NCBI GenBank assembly: GCA_961205875.1
Contig: OY540810.1
Span: 9,052,001 to 9,116,000 of the forward strand
Direction: 5' to 3'
DNA from: Sialis fuliginosa
Taxonomy: Eukaryota > Arthropoda > Insecta > Megaloptera > Sialidae
DNA: 64,000 nucleotides
Made by a program: the position numbers and the translations under genes. Positions 45,600-58,194 of the stretch are shown here, in pieces. The notes below the pieces were generated by a model. The model did not search any database. It was not told the origin of the DNA and saw only the letters and a program-made list of their open reading frames with translations. Numbering within the stretch: position 1 is the first letter of the stretch; the number at the start of each line of letters is the position of its first letter.

Positions 45600-46117
45600 A
45601 AGGTACTGACACCAGTCTTGGATATGACCCCAAAGATGGCTATTTTTAAATTAATAGAAATATTTGTAGATATTTGAATGCTACGATTTCTGAATATTAA
45701 TCTATTTACATTTAACTGTCTTACAGCGTGATTTGATGTCAATCGGTCAATAGGTGTCAAAATTGAGGATATTTAAACTAATTATTAGTATAATTTATTA
45801 ATTAATTATTATGTTATCATAGCAGCTGCTTTACATTGTTTCAAATTTGATGATTCTTTATTTTATATCTTTTGTGTCGTAGTACTTATCATTTTGTAAT
45901 CATTAGCAAGTAACTATCACTGCGTGCTCATTATCGGTTTTAATTTATCCTTTACTGGAGAAAAAACATAAACAAAATAAAAGGCTACAATATAAAAAAT
46001 TGCAGACATTGGTAATTAAATTGATTAAATAAAGAGTTACTTGAAAAAAAGAAACCCGTCAATCACAAAAACAGTAAACGTTGCTGTTATAGCGGCCATA
46101 ACTGGTGCCAGTACCTT
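45600..46117 (-). mobile_element. MITE family K, copy 7, full length
   Basis: The longest copy, 518 bp, with left end AAGGTACTGACACCAGTC and right end ...aactggtgccagtacctt. It is in reverse orientation relative to the copies at 10475 and 21535: the 'atatgaccccaa' block is at the left and the 'ttatagcggccataac' block at the right. Flanks are acatatat and atatatat, which may be a duplication but is low-complexity. Confidence 0.8.
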
Positions 46118-46730
46118 ATATATATTTATTATGTTCACATCAATTTATAAATTATTGACTTCTAACTACACTCCCCCCTGGGATGACCTAACGTACTGTA
46201 AGGTAACGCAAAAGTAACGTGTTTTTTTTAATTAACAAGCTTGCTCCCTAAATTTTCTACGTACGCCCCTGTCTAAACTAAAGCACAATTTCGATAGCAT
46301 TGATATTTTCAAACATTAATATGAAATAATATTAACAATAAACTCAAATGTATAAATAATTTTCGAATATCAAAATCTACAAAATCTTGATCAAAAGTTG
46401 CAGGCAGCATTTTCGATTACTACTTTGAGATGAGCCCTCAAGCTTTTTTTTATCCGTGTTCCATGTTATCGATGATTTGGTTTTCAAAGAAAAGTGTTCT
46501 TATTAAAGAGATATCAACGTCTTTCCCTTCCAGTAATATTAGAAATAGCAGCAAAACTAGACGCGTTAAATTACTAGTTACAAGAAATGAAAGTCACCGT
46601 GAACTGATATGCCGAGGAAAAAATAATATTAATTAATATTATGTTATTTAGCTTAGAGCGTTGTATATTGAATTCGTATGATACAATATGCAATAAAGAA
46701 AAACATTTTTTAATACATATGTGTCGGATA
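46118..46730. other. Sequence without a supported gene
   Basis: 'tgatgaccc'-like GC scraps near 46180 ('ctcccccctgggatgaccta', 'ctacgtacgcccctgtc') look like mobile element ends. A 68-codon open frame at 46430 has no domain. Confidence 0.35.
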
Positions 46731-46732
46731 GT

Positions 46733-48370
46733 TTTTACTTTCTTATACCATATTATTATATGTATATGAAATACATGGGCGTAGCCAGGGTGGGGCAGGG
46801 GGGGGCGCTTGCCCCCCTCTAGCTTGTGGACAAAAAGTAATAAGTAAATCAGTATTATTGTCTAAACAGGGATATTTCTAGACTTCTATGATGTCCATTG
46901 AATTTTTGAACGTAAATTTATATTTTGGATCCAGAAAATAAAATATCAAAGTTTTTTTTAATCACAATCTTTTATTTTTACATGTAAACTAAAATATCAG
47001 GGAAAATTAAAAATAAAATAAAAACACCTAAAGGCAAAGGTCGCAGTATTGGCAACAGTGAAAACTGTGTTTTGTGTTAAAATAACTACCCACAAAAGCA
47101 TGGGCAAGGGGGGACGCTTGCCCCTCCCCCTAGCTCGTGAAGTAAGAGTAACAAATTAATCAGTTCATTGGCTAAATATTGACATTTTTAGATTCGAAAA
47201 TTTAAATATCATTGTTTTTTTTATTGTAATCTCTTGTTAAAGCGGGTAAACTCTTTTTATCCTTTTTATACAAAAAAAAAGTTTTTTTTAAGTATATTAT
47301 CAATTCAAATTAGATCGATTTTTTACATTAAATAAAAAAAAACACCAAAATAGCAACGTAGAGTACATTTTTGTAGAGGATTTTGTATTCAAAAAGATAT
47401 GCACATACATATAAATTTAATTGATTGAAAAAAATGTGGCGAAAATAAAAGAAGAAATGAAAAAAATAATTACTTTTCATTGTTACTTTTTGCGCACCTA
47501 TCTAGAGATATAATAAATAATGAAAATGTTAATTTTTTCAATACTAGGCAAAACACGCCGATCAATCGGTTTCAATAAAAAAATTTGCCCCCCCTGAACA
47601 AAATCCTGGCTACGCCCATGATGAAATATACAATAGTATAAGTAAGTATAGTGAAGTCAATTTTTTTCGAAATCCGAATTTTGATGGAATTATCCATTTT
47701 GACCTTCCCTGAATCCATTCTGACTATTTTCGCCATGATGTATGTGTGTCGGTCTGTAAGCGCTGTAATTCAAATCGTAGAAGAGTGAAATTTTATATTT
47801 AAGAATAATTTTTGCCTGGGAAGAAAACATCTTATTTTTGAAAACGATCTTTCAACCGAGTGCGGATGTTTACCTATGTCGATTTTTGAATTTTTCGAAT
47901 TTCTTTGAAATAGTGCAAAATAGAGAAAAATTGTAGGTAATTTTAATATCTAAAATTTATGTTATAATTCAAATGGTTCATAACAGAGAAGAAATATCTG
48001 CCTTGAGTGTCATGAGACTTTCTTATACGTAATACTGAGAGTGAACAGTGTGGGTGAGTCTAAATAATTTTTTTTTTAATCTTTCATCATAAATGTTGGA
48101 AAAAAATATATGAGGAATAAATTATGGATAATAATATACCCGACATTTTTTATCTAAAGCATTTTTTTTATATTTCAAAAATAATTCGAAAGTTCAAAAA
48201 TTGACAAAAATAAACATCCATTTTCGGTTAAAACATTCAAAAAATTCATTTCACATTCATTTTATTTTATCTTTTATTAGTGTGTCAGTAATGTGTTTTA
48301 GTAAATTAAGAATCGCGTACACTGTTCACTGTCAAGATTACGTATAAGAAAGTCCCGTGGCTCCCATGGT
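46733..48370 (+). repeat. Family R copy with nested hAT element
   Basis: It opens 'agtttttactttcttatacc' and ends 'acgtataagaaagtcccgtg'. The body contains 'ggaattatccattttgacct', 'ctgactattttcgccatgat' and inverted AT-rich blocks. It is collinear with 51523-52465 except for the hAT insertion at 46774-47620. 'actttcttata' at both ends in inverted orientation suggests it is itself a TIR element. Confidence 0.7.
46774..47620. mobile_element. hAT-type element with 16-bp TIRs, 8-bp duplication and empty-site paralogue
   Basis: The ends are CATGGGCGTAGCCAGG and its perfect reverse complement. Flanks are ATGAAATA at 46766-46773 and 47621-47628. The homologous repeat at 51545-51575 has a single ATGAAATA at the same point, so the uninserted site is preserved in the window. 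At 847 bp it is non-autonomous. The left subterminal block 'gggggcgcttgcccccctct' recurs diverged at 47105, a partial internal duplication. Confidence 0.88.
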
Positions 48371-48738
48371 CTTTGTCTTTTTATTGCCGTGTTTAGACCA
48401 AAAAGACAAAACACTTTGTATTTAAAAATGTATAAGGTTTGTTGGGTAGCTCACCAGATAATTTAAATTTCAAATGTGGCTCCCACGCTTATTGAGTTTA
48501 GAGACCACTGACTTATACCATAGCACATTTATTAATACATACGCATTTAATTAAATGAATGGTATCTAACATATGTGTATATGTGATAATTTTTGATCCC
48601 GCATGAGAAGAAAACAGATAATATTATTTAGATTAGTTATGTATGGTTTTCGCCTACGTTAGTCTACTGGCTACATTTTTTCTGGTTATGTCATATCCTC
48701 TGTAGCACATATCCATTATTACCAGCACCAATATTACA

Positions 48739-48853
48739 TACTATACTCTGTTTCATTTAAGTTTGCACTGATTGCCGGGGTTTTTGATGATACGAATCGT
48801 GCCGTCAAAAACCCCGGCAAACACTGCAAACTTAAATGAAACAGAGTATAGTA
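48739..48853. repeat. Hairpin mini-element, type H copy 2
   Basis: 'ctatactctgtttcatttaa' plus 'gtttgca' and the exact reverse complement at the right, around 'ttgccggggtttttga' and its mirror. It is related to the hairpin at 32610 in both stem and centre. Just downstream, 'cctgccttaacggcaacata' occurs at 48887 and again at 49129. Confidence 0.6.
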
Positions 48854-49100
48854 TCGCCTTTGGTCGAAATTCGTCCAATATTTTACCTGCCTTAACGGCA
48901 ACATACCCTCATGATTTTTTATCTAACCTAACCTGCTTTTACAACAAAATATCCAAATAAAAACACTGCAATTGAACGCGAATTGAAATCTCTACGTTTG
49001 ACAGAAACCCGAAACTATTTATTTTTGTTGCTTGGTGGCGCTAGGAGTATTGTTATGCTGTTGAACGATGCGAGGGGAAATAAACAAACAACGAGAGGGA

Positions 49101-49162
49101 AAATCATGTGTGTATGTTAACTTTTTGCCTGCCTTAACGGCAACATACACACATGATTTTTT
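49101..49162. repeat. Hairpin next to a duplicated block
   Basis: 'atcatgtgtgtatgttaact' faces 'caacatacacacatgat' around 'tttgcctgccttaacgg'. The 3' arm with its adjoining 'gccttaacggcaacata' also exists at 48887-48920, so the hairpin probably arose by inverted duplication. The rest of 48854-49500 has no gene. Confidence 0.5.
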
Positions 49163-49509
49163 TATGCATATCTACGACACAGTACCTTTCGAATTATATT
49201 AGTTTCATTCAAGTCCTTTATAATAAATACTAAAAGAACGTACGACAATTTTCGATGTTCACGTCTAATATATAGATTAGATTTCGAGTTAAAACTTAAT
49301 GTGTGCAAAGTTTTTAATTTCCTCATGAATTATTTAGTGATTCTGCGAGAGAAAGTGTTTGTCTAGCCAAATATTTCAAAGCCGGTTTTGTAGCAAAAAT
49401 TAAAGGTAAAGTTGAAGGTGCTCGTATGTATCAGTAAGTATTATGTTTCAGTCCGTCGAACTACGAATATATCAGAAAATAAATAATATTGTAATTTTAT
49501 CCATACTAA

Positions 49510-49650
49510 TATTAAATGCGAAAGTAATTCTGTCTATCTGTATGTCTGTCTATTATCTTCTCACGGCTAAAAAGCTAAACCGATCTTGTTGAAATTTGGC
49601 AGGAAGATTGCTTCCATCCTGAAGAAGAATATAGACTACTTTGTGCCCCG
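49510..49650 (+). repeat. RTE-like LINE 3' tail
   Basis: 'ctatctgtatgtctgtctat', 'cggctaaaaagctaaaccga', 'cttgttgaaatttggcagga' and 'gaagaatatagactacttt' form the sentence-like 3' region of RTE/BovB-type LINEs. Truncated at both ends. Confidence 0.6.
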
Positions 49651-49707
49651 AAAAATTTACTAGATAAAAAATGAGTGTGTGACATTTGTACGTATTATTT
49701 GTAGGTA

Positions 49708-50095
49708 GACTAATTATTATTAGTATAATTTATTTATTAATTATTATATTATCATAGCAACTGCTTTACATTGTTTCTCTGATGATTCTTTCTTTTATAT
49801 CTTTTGTGTCGTAGTACTTATCATTTTGTAATCATTAGCAAGTGTCCATCACTGCGTGCTCATTACTGGTTTTTTCTTTATTCGTTACTGGAGAATAAAC
49901 ATAAACAAAACAACATGCTATAATTTAAAAAACAAACTATATGTGCGGACTTTGGTAATTAAATTAAATTGATTAAATAAAGAGTTACTTGTTTTATTAG
50001 TAACATGAGTTCATGAGAATTACAAAAAGAAGCCCGTCAATCACAAAAACAGTAAATCTTGCTCTTATAGCGGCCTTAACTGGTGCCAGTATCTT
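49708..50095 (-). mobile_element. MITE family K, copy 8, left end missing
   Basis: It matches copy 7 from 'ctaattattattagtataat' to the right end ...aactggtgccagtatctt. The diagnostic 'gtccatcactgcgtgctcat' block is present. Confidence 0.75.
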
Positions 50096-50611
50096 ACTTA
50101 TTTTTATGATTTTTAAAGTAAATTAATATGCGCGGTTACCGCTTCTATCATGTTGTATTTTTAGTGGATATGATGTTATTTTTTCACTGTCAAAAAACTT
50201 GACTGTAAAATCAAATTGAATTCGGGGAAAAGCAATTTATCACTATATAGATAAGATTAAAACAACAACAAATAAGTATTAAATAATTGACGTTTTGAAA
50301 GCAAATTAATGATAATTTTCATTTGTTTTTCACAAGGAAAATATATACTTGCAGTGTGGCATCATTAAAAACAGAATATATTTTTTTCCCTCTTATTGCG
50401 ATTAAATATATGTACATTTAGAGTAAATTGTAGATATTCAATATTTGGAATATGTTGGCAATTTAGTGTCGATTTTATACCTTTTTATAAATTTTAGTAT
50501 TTAATACTTTACGCAATGCTTGTATCATTAATTTGTAATTTATGTGTACTTGTGTGTCTTGCAATTATACATACGTAAGTATATTTGTATATACAGGATG
50601 TAGAATTTAAC

Positions 50612-50897
50612 CAGAGCTATGCACATGTAAATACTTTTACAAAAGTACTTAAATATATTAAAATGTAATTTAGTAGGTACATTTGTAAGTATCTAAGTAA
50701 ATTTTTAAGTACACGTACAATTACTTTTTATTAAATGTATTTAAATACAAATACAAGTACTTTATACAACAATGTACTTAAGTTATTTTAAAATAATTCT
50801 TAAATGCTTTTACAAAATTACTTAAATACATTAAAATATTTTAAATACATTTATAAGTACAAGGGTGTAAATGTACTTAAATGAATACACAGCTCTG
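50612..50897. mobile_element. hAT-type MITE filled with 'aagtacttaaatac' repeats
   Basis: Left end CAGAGCTATGCACATGTAAA, right end ...aatgaatacacagctctg. Flanks aatttaac and aatgtatc match 6 of 8. The 286-bp body is a series of 'aagtacttaaatacatt' variants in both orientations. This composition is a known feature of a hAT MITE group with CAGAGCTGTG ends. Confidence 0.7.
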
Positions 50898-51522
50898 AAT
50901 GTATCTACGTAACATAGGGAAATCAATGTTATTTCAGATGCATGCAAATATTTACTCCCTTATTAATAATACAGCGAACTCGTACGTTTTTTTCTTGTAA
51001 ATAAAAAAATTGTTCGAAATTACCATTAGTTTTAAATTTTGTACTCGAGTTAAGTCATAAACACCAAACATAATAAAATATAGAAATCCCTATGAGTCTA
51101 GACTTGTGGGAGTATAGTAGATGTCAAAAAAATACTTTTAAAATTTTGTTAATATTTTCTGAAAGTGTCACTTTCAGAACAGTGGTTAAAATGTAAACAT
51201 GAAATTGAACAGCTTTTATACAAAACAATGTTTATTTTGTAAAACATTTACTGAACCTTTAGTTAAAGCATGACATTTTAATTAGCATTACGAATTTTCT
51301 TTATTCGTTTTGGTGTTCCACGAAATGTTCTTATATTGCTGCGAGGAGTTATTTAGTAAATCAAAATACCTGTATCCAGATATTAAATACTTGTTTTTTG
51401 TGAGGTTGTTATACTTGTACGTGCTATTCAACATGAATGACCTTCAAATACAAGAACAAGGGGAACACTAGCATGCGTTGGATGTTCTTGCAAATATTTG
51501 TTTGGCTTTTTTACTCAAATAT
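50898..51522. other. AT-rich sequence without a gene
   Basis: Nothing I can support. Confidence 0.4.
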
Positions 51523-52465
51523 TTTCAGTTTTTACTTTCTTATACCATGTATATGAAATATACATTAGTATAAGTAAGTATAGTGAAGCCGATTTTTTTC
51601 GAACCTCGGATTTTGACGGAATTATCTATTTTGACCTTCCCTTAATCCATTCTGACTATTTTCGCCATGATGTCTGTGTGTCCGTCTGTCTGTCTGTCTG
51701 TAAGCGCTGTAACTCAAATACAACAAATCGTAGAAGGGTGATATTTTATATTTAAGATTAATTTTTGGCTGGGAAGAAAACGTCCTATTTTTGAAAACGA
51801 TATTTCAACCGGATACGGATGTTTACCTACGTCGATTTTTTAATTTTTCAAATTACTCTGAAACAGTGCGAAATAGAGAAAAATAATCAAGTTAAAAAAA
51901 TGTAGGTAATATCTATATCTATAATTTATGTTCTATTCATTTTTTTGTAAAAACGAATTTTTGAAAAAAAAAATTTATTATAATTCAAATGGTTCATAAC
52001 AGAGGAGAAATATCTGCCATGAGTGTCATGGGACTTTCTTATACGTATTACAGAGATTGAACAGTGTGTGTATTTGCCGTAGGTAACATGGGACTTTCTT
52101 ATACGTAATACTGAGAGTGAACTGTGTAGGTGAATCTAAATAATTACATAAAAAAATTCTTTCTGGCTAAATCATAAATGTTGGAAAAAAATGTATGGGG
52201 AATAAATTATAGATAATAACATACTCGACATTTTTTATCTAAAACATTTTTTTCTTATTTCAAAAATAATTCAAAAATTTACAAGAGTAAACATCCGTTT
52301 TCAGTTATTACGTTAAAAAAATCACTTGTTATATAAATATAAAATTATTCATTTTGTTCTTTCTTGTTAGTTTGTTAGAAATGTTTTAATAAACAAAGAA
52401 TCACGTAAACAATTCACTGTTAGGTTAGTTTAGGTTAGGTATAAGAAAGTCCCGTGGTTCCCAAG
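51523..52465 (+). repeat. Family R copy without the hAT insertion
   Basis: It starts 'agtttttactttcttatacc' and ends 'ggtataagaaagtcccgtgg', collinear with 46733-48370. At about 51545-51575 it holds the unoccupied hAT target site. An internal short direct duplication contains 'catgggactttcttatacgta' at about 52027 and 52088. The overlapping 85-codon open frame (51498-51755) is not considered real. Confidence 0.7.
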
Positions 52466-54835
52466 GCAGATATTTTTTTTTAAAACATGATGATCGTGTG
52501 AGTATGACTCACTATTGTTTTTGTTTGTAAATATATAGTTGGACTTCGGTAATTCGATTTTTTCATGATTTTATCTGTTCTTGCAGATTTTTGTTTAGTT
52601 AAAATAATTTAAGTTTTTTTTTCAAATATGAGGATGCGCAAATGACTCATTATTGTATGCAAATAATTTATTAAAGATTTCAACTTTTAACATTTTTGAG
52701 GTAGTACTTCTTTAGGCGCGTTCAGGGTGAAATTTTACTATTGTAATGGAAATGAAATGTTCGTTGCATGCAACGGAAACAATTTAAACCATGAACTTAA
52801 TTAAGTTAGGTGTAGATAATACAGATTTCTGTTATGATAGTCGGTAAAAACAGGTTTTTAGTTTTGCATTTCACGCTAATTGCCACCACGCCAAAGAAAT
52901 ATGTAACTTCTAATGCGCGTTCATAAGTATGCACCCCCCACTTTTTTTAAATGCTTCTTCGAACCAGGCATTTTTTTTAACAGCTTATTTAGATATTTTT
53001 GATAATAAATATGAATTTTTTCCATTTAAATTTTGAAATGTAACGAATATTGTAAATTTTAAAATCGAGATTTTCAACGAGACTTAAAAATAAAGTGTTC
53101 ATTTCGTTAAAATATCAAATGATCTCATCTCAATCCTGTCCAAGTTTAAACCAATCTCGTCTCACTCTCGTGTCGTCTGTATTTAAGGCACTGTACAAGT
53201 CTAGTCGATATGTAGATCAGTGTGCTAATTTTTTAAACTTTAAAAACAAATACTCATTATAAAAAATAGATCATAGTCCATTTTATTTTGTGCCTGTAGG
53301 TAGTTAATTTTAAATTATCTACATAGTAATATAGTATTAGTAATCTGATAGACAAGCGAAATAAACCAGTTTTAAGAAATGTCCTAACAAAAAATGTGTT
53401 TTAATAAATACTGTAAAATTTGCATCTACGATACTATCTATCGATCCGTGTTTGACATTTCTTATTACTTATTACAAATGTTTACTTCAAGGCCTAATAC
53501 TTTTTTAGAGTATTTCTTATTGGAATAAATAAAATATGTTCGATTAAACACAAAATATATTTAAATTATTTGAATTTATCGTTTTTGTACATATTTATTG
53601 TTGAAATGTCAAGGAATTATTTTGATATACAATTTCAATTGAATTATACGTACTTGCTTCAATAAAAAATTAAATATTCAATTTTGTAAAAAAAACTGAA
53701 CTGAAAATGATTTAACGTACATATTTGTTAAGGGAGTGTCAATTATTAATAATTATATAAAGATTTTTAGGGGGTGGGGGATTTGTAAAAACTTACGAAT
53801 CTTAGTGTTGGTAGGTGGAGGAGGGGGTGATCTTTCTAATAAATTGTTTTAAAATACATTAATTGAAACCAATTTCGCCTGTTGATTCGATATTACCTTT
53901 TCGTAAAATAAATCGATTAAAAAGTTTTGATAGCAAATACTGTTAAAAAATTACTCTTTCTTGAATTCTGTACTACATCCGATCTTATTATTAGAATTAA
54001 TTAATGCTATAATAATATGTGTTAAAATTAATCTACTTTATTTCATGTGGTTTTGCCTTTTTAAAGAAAAGAAAAGAATTACAATGGACCTAAAACATTT
54101 TTGATAATAACTTTTTTATTGTTAATGATACGCCAAAGAATTATTTATATTAGTTGTAGAGATTTTGATTACCTACAAAAATGGTCTTTACAATTTTTTT
54201 GTCAATCTCACGGTTATGGAGATAAATCAAAAAACTAATTACACCCATATTTTCAAGATGTCAAAAAAAGACGCCCTCAATCCCGGAAACTGAGGTTCAG
54301 ACCTACGGTTACGCAACTCTCCTATGAAATAGCCCCAAAAAATCGCTGCTTACACAAAATGCACTGTTGTCATTTTATTTACGTCGGATTGACAGTACTA
54401 TTACTACTACAAAATCTATACTGACTGACATAAGTACCTACATATATATTTCATGTTTGTATTCATCAAATGTGGCTATCTTGTTAGATGGGTCTAAACC
54501 CGAATCTACATATTTGATTAAATTTATTAGTTACATTGTACCTATCGTTTAGTTAATAGGTTTTAATGGAATGAAACATTTTCACCACATTACTAACTGT
54601 ATATAAATAAAACCACATGATCTATTTTTATATCACGTCTAAATATACTGATTGTCTTTTTATTTTTTGTATGGTATCGATGACAGGATTTCATGAATTT
54701 TTCCCTTCAACTCTTGTACGTATATGAGAAAATATGATCACAAACATTACTAATAATAATATTTATTCAATAAAACCTTACAAAGGTATTAAATGTGTAC
54801 TTTTGATGCTTAAAAACTCGCATAAATGTCATTAT
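52466..54835. other. AT-rich sequence with repeat scraps
   Basis: It includes a GAGACG-type fragment at 53100-53190 ('caatctcgtctcactctcgt') and a G-rich segment at 53768-53835 ('agggggtgggggatttgtaa'). No gene is supported. Confidence 0.35.
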
Positions 54836-54839
54836 GTTA

Positions 54840-55036
54840 TTGAAGTGACACTTCTTTAGCGAACAAGTCACTTTACGTCGGTTATGCGTGAGATAAGTAA
54901 CAAATCAGTTTACGTTGGTGTAAAGCTACTTGTTTTTTGTTAAAATAGTATGTTTGATTGTTAATTTAATAATCGTTTATTTAATTTATTTACATAATTC
55001 GCGTGGATAATGAAAACAAAAGAAGTTTCACTTCAA
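54840..55036. mobile_element. About 197-bp MITE with 'ttgaagtgacacttctttag' ends
   Basis: The left end TTGAAGTGACACTTCTTTAG and right end 'aaaagaagtttcacttcaa' are inverted copies with one or two changes. The interior holds 'caagtcactttacgtcggtt' and 'aaatcagtttacgttggtgt', that is, two diverged direct copies of one block. No clear duplication. Confidence 0.5.
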
Positions 55037-56245
55037 CCTTGCGCTTATGTGGGTGAGGCACACAACACTTTTTTTCATTAACTGATGGTTAAAAACAGCT
55101 TGTAAAAATAAATGGTTTTCTAAAAAAAAAAAAAAAAGTAACGTTTCTTAAAATCAGTCGTAAAATTCAAAAATGAAAAAATAAGCATGTTGTTTCATTT
55201 GGAAAAGGCCAGTTGAATACAATGTCCATAATAAACAAACACCCAGTAAAAAAAAAAATGTGTTGTACTTAAATCCAAGGAACATTTTTATTTATTTTTA
55301 TGTTTTATTTGTTACGCCTTAAATAATATTTAGGTGTTTCAGTGTTTCAGTTTATTATTTAAATTAAATTTTTGAAAACATTTTTTACAAACCAGAATTT
55401 TCATTATAACTCAATCTACACTTTTTGATTTTGATCGAAATGAAAAGTTAATCATCAAGAAATTAAGAAAAATATCGCTTGACTAACTTCTAACATAACA
55501 TCGGCCATAAATTGATAATTACAAAAGTTGTCAACGAACTCCATCTGTATGTGATTGTTTGAAATCGTGTTAGAACTTCATCGCTATCTATATATCTTCA
55601 CAACGACGCGACGCACAAAACATAAATCTACCACCTTTATATTTGTAGGAGTTGATTAATTTTCCAAAAAACGGCAATTTTGTCGTGGTGATATATTTGT
55701 TTCTGTACTGATATTAAAAGACGAGCGTCAAAATGAAAAACATTGTGATTATATATAAACATAAAATATTCTTAGGCTTCCACGGTTGTTGTCATAAACT
55801 TGTGTTTATTTTAAATGTTTCGACCCACATAGAAAATAAAGTATTCGTTTTTATTCATTTTATTATTTATTTGGCATTTCAAAGACATTTTTATTTCATT
55901 ATAAAAAGTTTAATTACTTATGTTCCATAATCTCAAAAACCACTGAACCGATTTTGACGGAATATCATCATTTCTTTATAATCTCAACCATCACAAAAAT
56001 GTTGCGGGTAATTTAAAATCATACATCCGATATGATAATATATCAAAATATGTATGTAGGGTTCAATTATTATTACAGTAAACTTAACGTGGGCGATGTC
56101 GCATTTACCAATTTCGTTTTGGCTCTCACCGAAGTGTACTTATAACAACATTTCGTTGAGATCACATGCAATGCAATACACTGATAAAAATACTAGATTT
56201 ATGCATATCAAAATATGTATGGTTAAGTGAGTTATCACCGAGCAA
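55037..56245. other. AT-rich sequence with a LINE-tail scrap
   Basis: 'aaaaccactgaaccgatttt' at about 55936 is a LINE 3' region sentence. A 65-codon open frame at 55733 is not supported as coding. Confidence 0.35.
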
Positions 56246-56373
56246 CCCAACTAATGAGAAATAAAGTGTGTATTGGCTGGAAAACCAATCCTGGTTGGGC
56301 TGGTTCTTTTAATTGGAAGTGGACTGTATGGAATATAGTATGATACATAAAGTGAAACGATACAAACTAACCT

Positions 56374-56455
56374 TCTTTTTGGTGGGTGCTCCGTCTCGTG
56401 GCTCCAATTGGCAGTGAGGGGTAAAACGTGGAAATAAGGGATAATCCGGGATCTC
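56374..56455 (-). CDS. Weak candidate internal exon, minus strand
   Basis: On the minus strand a GC-richer segment follows 'tagtggagtgcag' (possible acceptor) and ends 'caccaaaaagaag' directly before GTTAGT (possible donor). The open reading through it is VRSRIIPYFHVLPLT, then ANWSHETEHPP, then KR. I recognise no domain. The alternative is a chance match in a unique GC-richer patch; no neighbouring exon was found. Confidence 0.2.
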
Positions 56456-56459
56456 ACTC

Positions 56460-57490
56460 CTGCACTCCACTACACTTTTCACTATATGTATCAGTTTTGT
56501 TTCTTATTGCTATTAACACTACTATAATACTTAATAAAAAATAATGATATGCAAATTTACTTGTATAGTTTCACCAACATACTTACTTCTTATCGCTAAA
56601 ATTTCAATTCCCTTTAGGGTGGGGGGTATGTACATATTATCAGGCATGCAATGCCATCTAGGAACGAAATCGAAAATGCTATGAGATCGGCTACAACAAA
56701 GTGAATAAAAGAAATAAATAGATTTTTCACTCTCCGAATTTTATTATAGTTTAAGTAGTCTGAATTTTTTGTATGATAAATCCATTAGTGCGTTTTCTTC
56801 TTTTTATATCACTGTAATACTTTAACAAAAACAGTATTATTAAAGCACGAAGAGAAATCGTATATTAAATAAATAAAGAATAGTCACGCGTTTGAATAAA
56901 TGTTCCGTTGAAAAGTTTAAAAAGGAAACATTATAAAAACATACATAAAAAGAATTAGCTAGAAAATTTTGTAAATGAATTTCAACGTAGCGCGATTCTA
57001 GAACAAAATATGGGCAAAGTAATGGACTGTACGTACACCATATGACTAAATTGTTTTCTGTCTCATTGTCAGTCTCGGAACGAGATCTAGACCAAGCCGA
57101 GATTGATTATAGTTCGGACGAGATAAAATCGAGACAATATCAATTTTTATTATGAGTTTAGTGTCCGATGTTATCAATCAATTAAATGCTCCTTTAAAGT
57201 AGATTTAGTGTATTACAAACGTGATTTAAGTAAATATTTAGGCTCTCAATGAAAAATTTACATAATATGGGTTGTAAACACATAGTGCACAAAATTAAAA
57301 ATACCTTTATTTAAATGTATTATGCTTGATTCTGTTGTTAATGCGACAGTTAGTTAAATGAGGAATTAGTTAAACATGGTAATACCAGGCGTCAGTTTTA
57401 AAGGATTATCAATAATTATTAAAAAATTACTGTTTAATTAAATCATTAATTAATTAATATAAAATATTATACAAAATTCGTTATTTTCTA
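56460..57490. other. AT-rich sequence with a GAGACG-type fragment
   Basis: 'cggaacgagatctagaccaa' and 'cggacgagataaaatcgaga' at 57074-57137 belong to the GAGACG family. No gene. Confidence 0.35.
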
Positions 57491-57494
57491 TATT

Positions 57495-57765
57495 CTATAA
57501 AATTTTCACGTAACGTGTCGTTCTTGAGATATCTTGAAAAATAAATATTTTTGGATCTCACCCCTCCCCCTTACACACAATATTGATGATTTTGAAATGG
57601 AACAGTCCTCAAACTAGACCCAACCATTCAACCAAGTTTCATTAATATTGTTTCAGTGGTTCATGAGTTATGCGTGTGACAAGGATTCACTCGACAGACA
57701 CACAAAACAATTTTTTTTTCTCATTTTAAAACTATCACAAAGCTTCTCGTATCTCCGATATGGTG
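57495..57765 (+). repeat. LINE 3'-region-like repeat, copy 2
   Basis: Collinear with 11900-12215: 'ttttcacgtaacgtgtcgtt', 'gagatatcttgaaaaataaa', 'gacccaaccattcaaccaag', 'cattaatattgtttcagtgg' and 'ttcatgagttatg'. It has an extra 'ctcacccctcccccttacac' block and a shorter microsatellite. Confidence 0.6.
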
Positions 57766-58194
57766 ATAAAGCAAAAATTATTTCCAAAGAATAAATGAAA
57801 AAATATTTTTATAGAAAAAAATTCACGAGTTTAATTTTTCACTAAACGATACTGTCAGTTGTAAAATTCTAGACCGAGACGAAACTTATTCAACTGTCGT
57901 CTCGCCTCGTATGCAACCTTAAAAGAATATTATAAAAGAATTGGAAATGTGAAAAAAATTGAATTAATATTGATTTTAAAATTCTGCCGTTGCAGTTAAT
58001 TTAATTTGCATATATAAAATGTATTCTTCCACATTGTTCGTGTTTTCGTGAAAATTCATGGATTTGGAATGCAAATTAAATTTACATCACATCGAAGACT
58101 GATTTATATAATCATAAGTATATTTGTTATAACAATAATGTATAATTTTCTATAGAAGTTTTTAATTTAATAAAATTATATTTTATTTTATACT

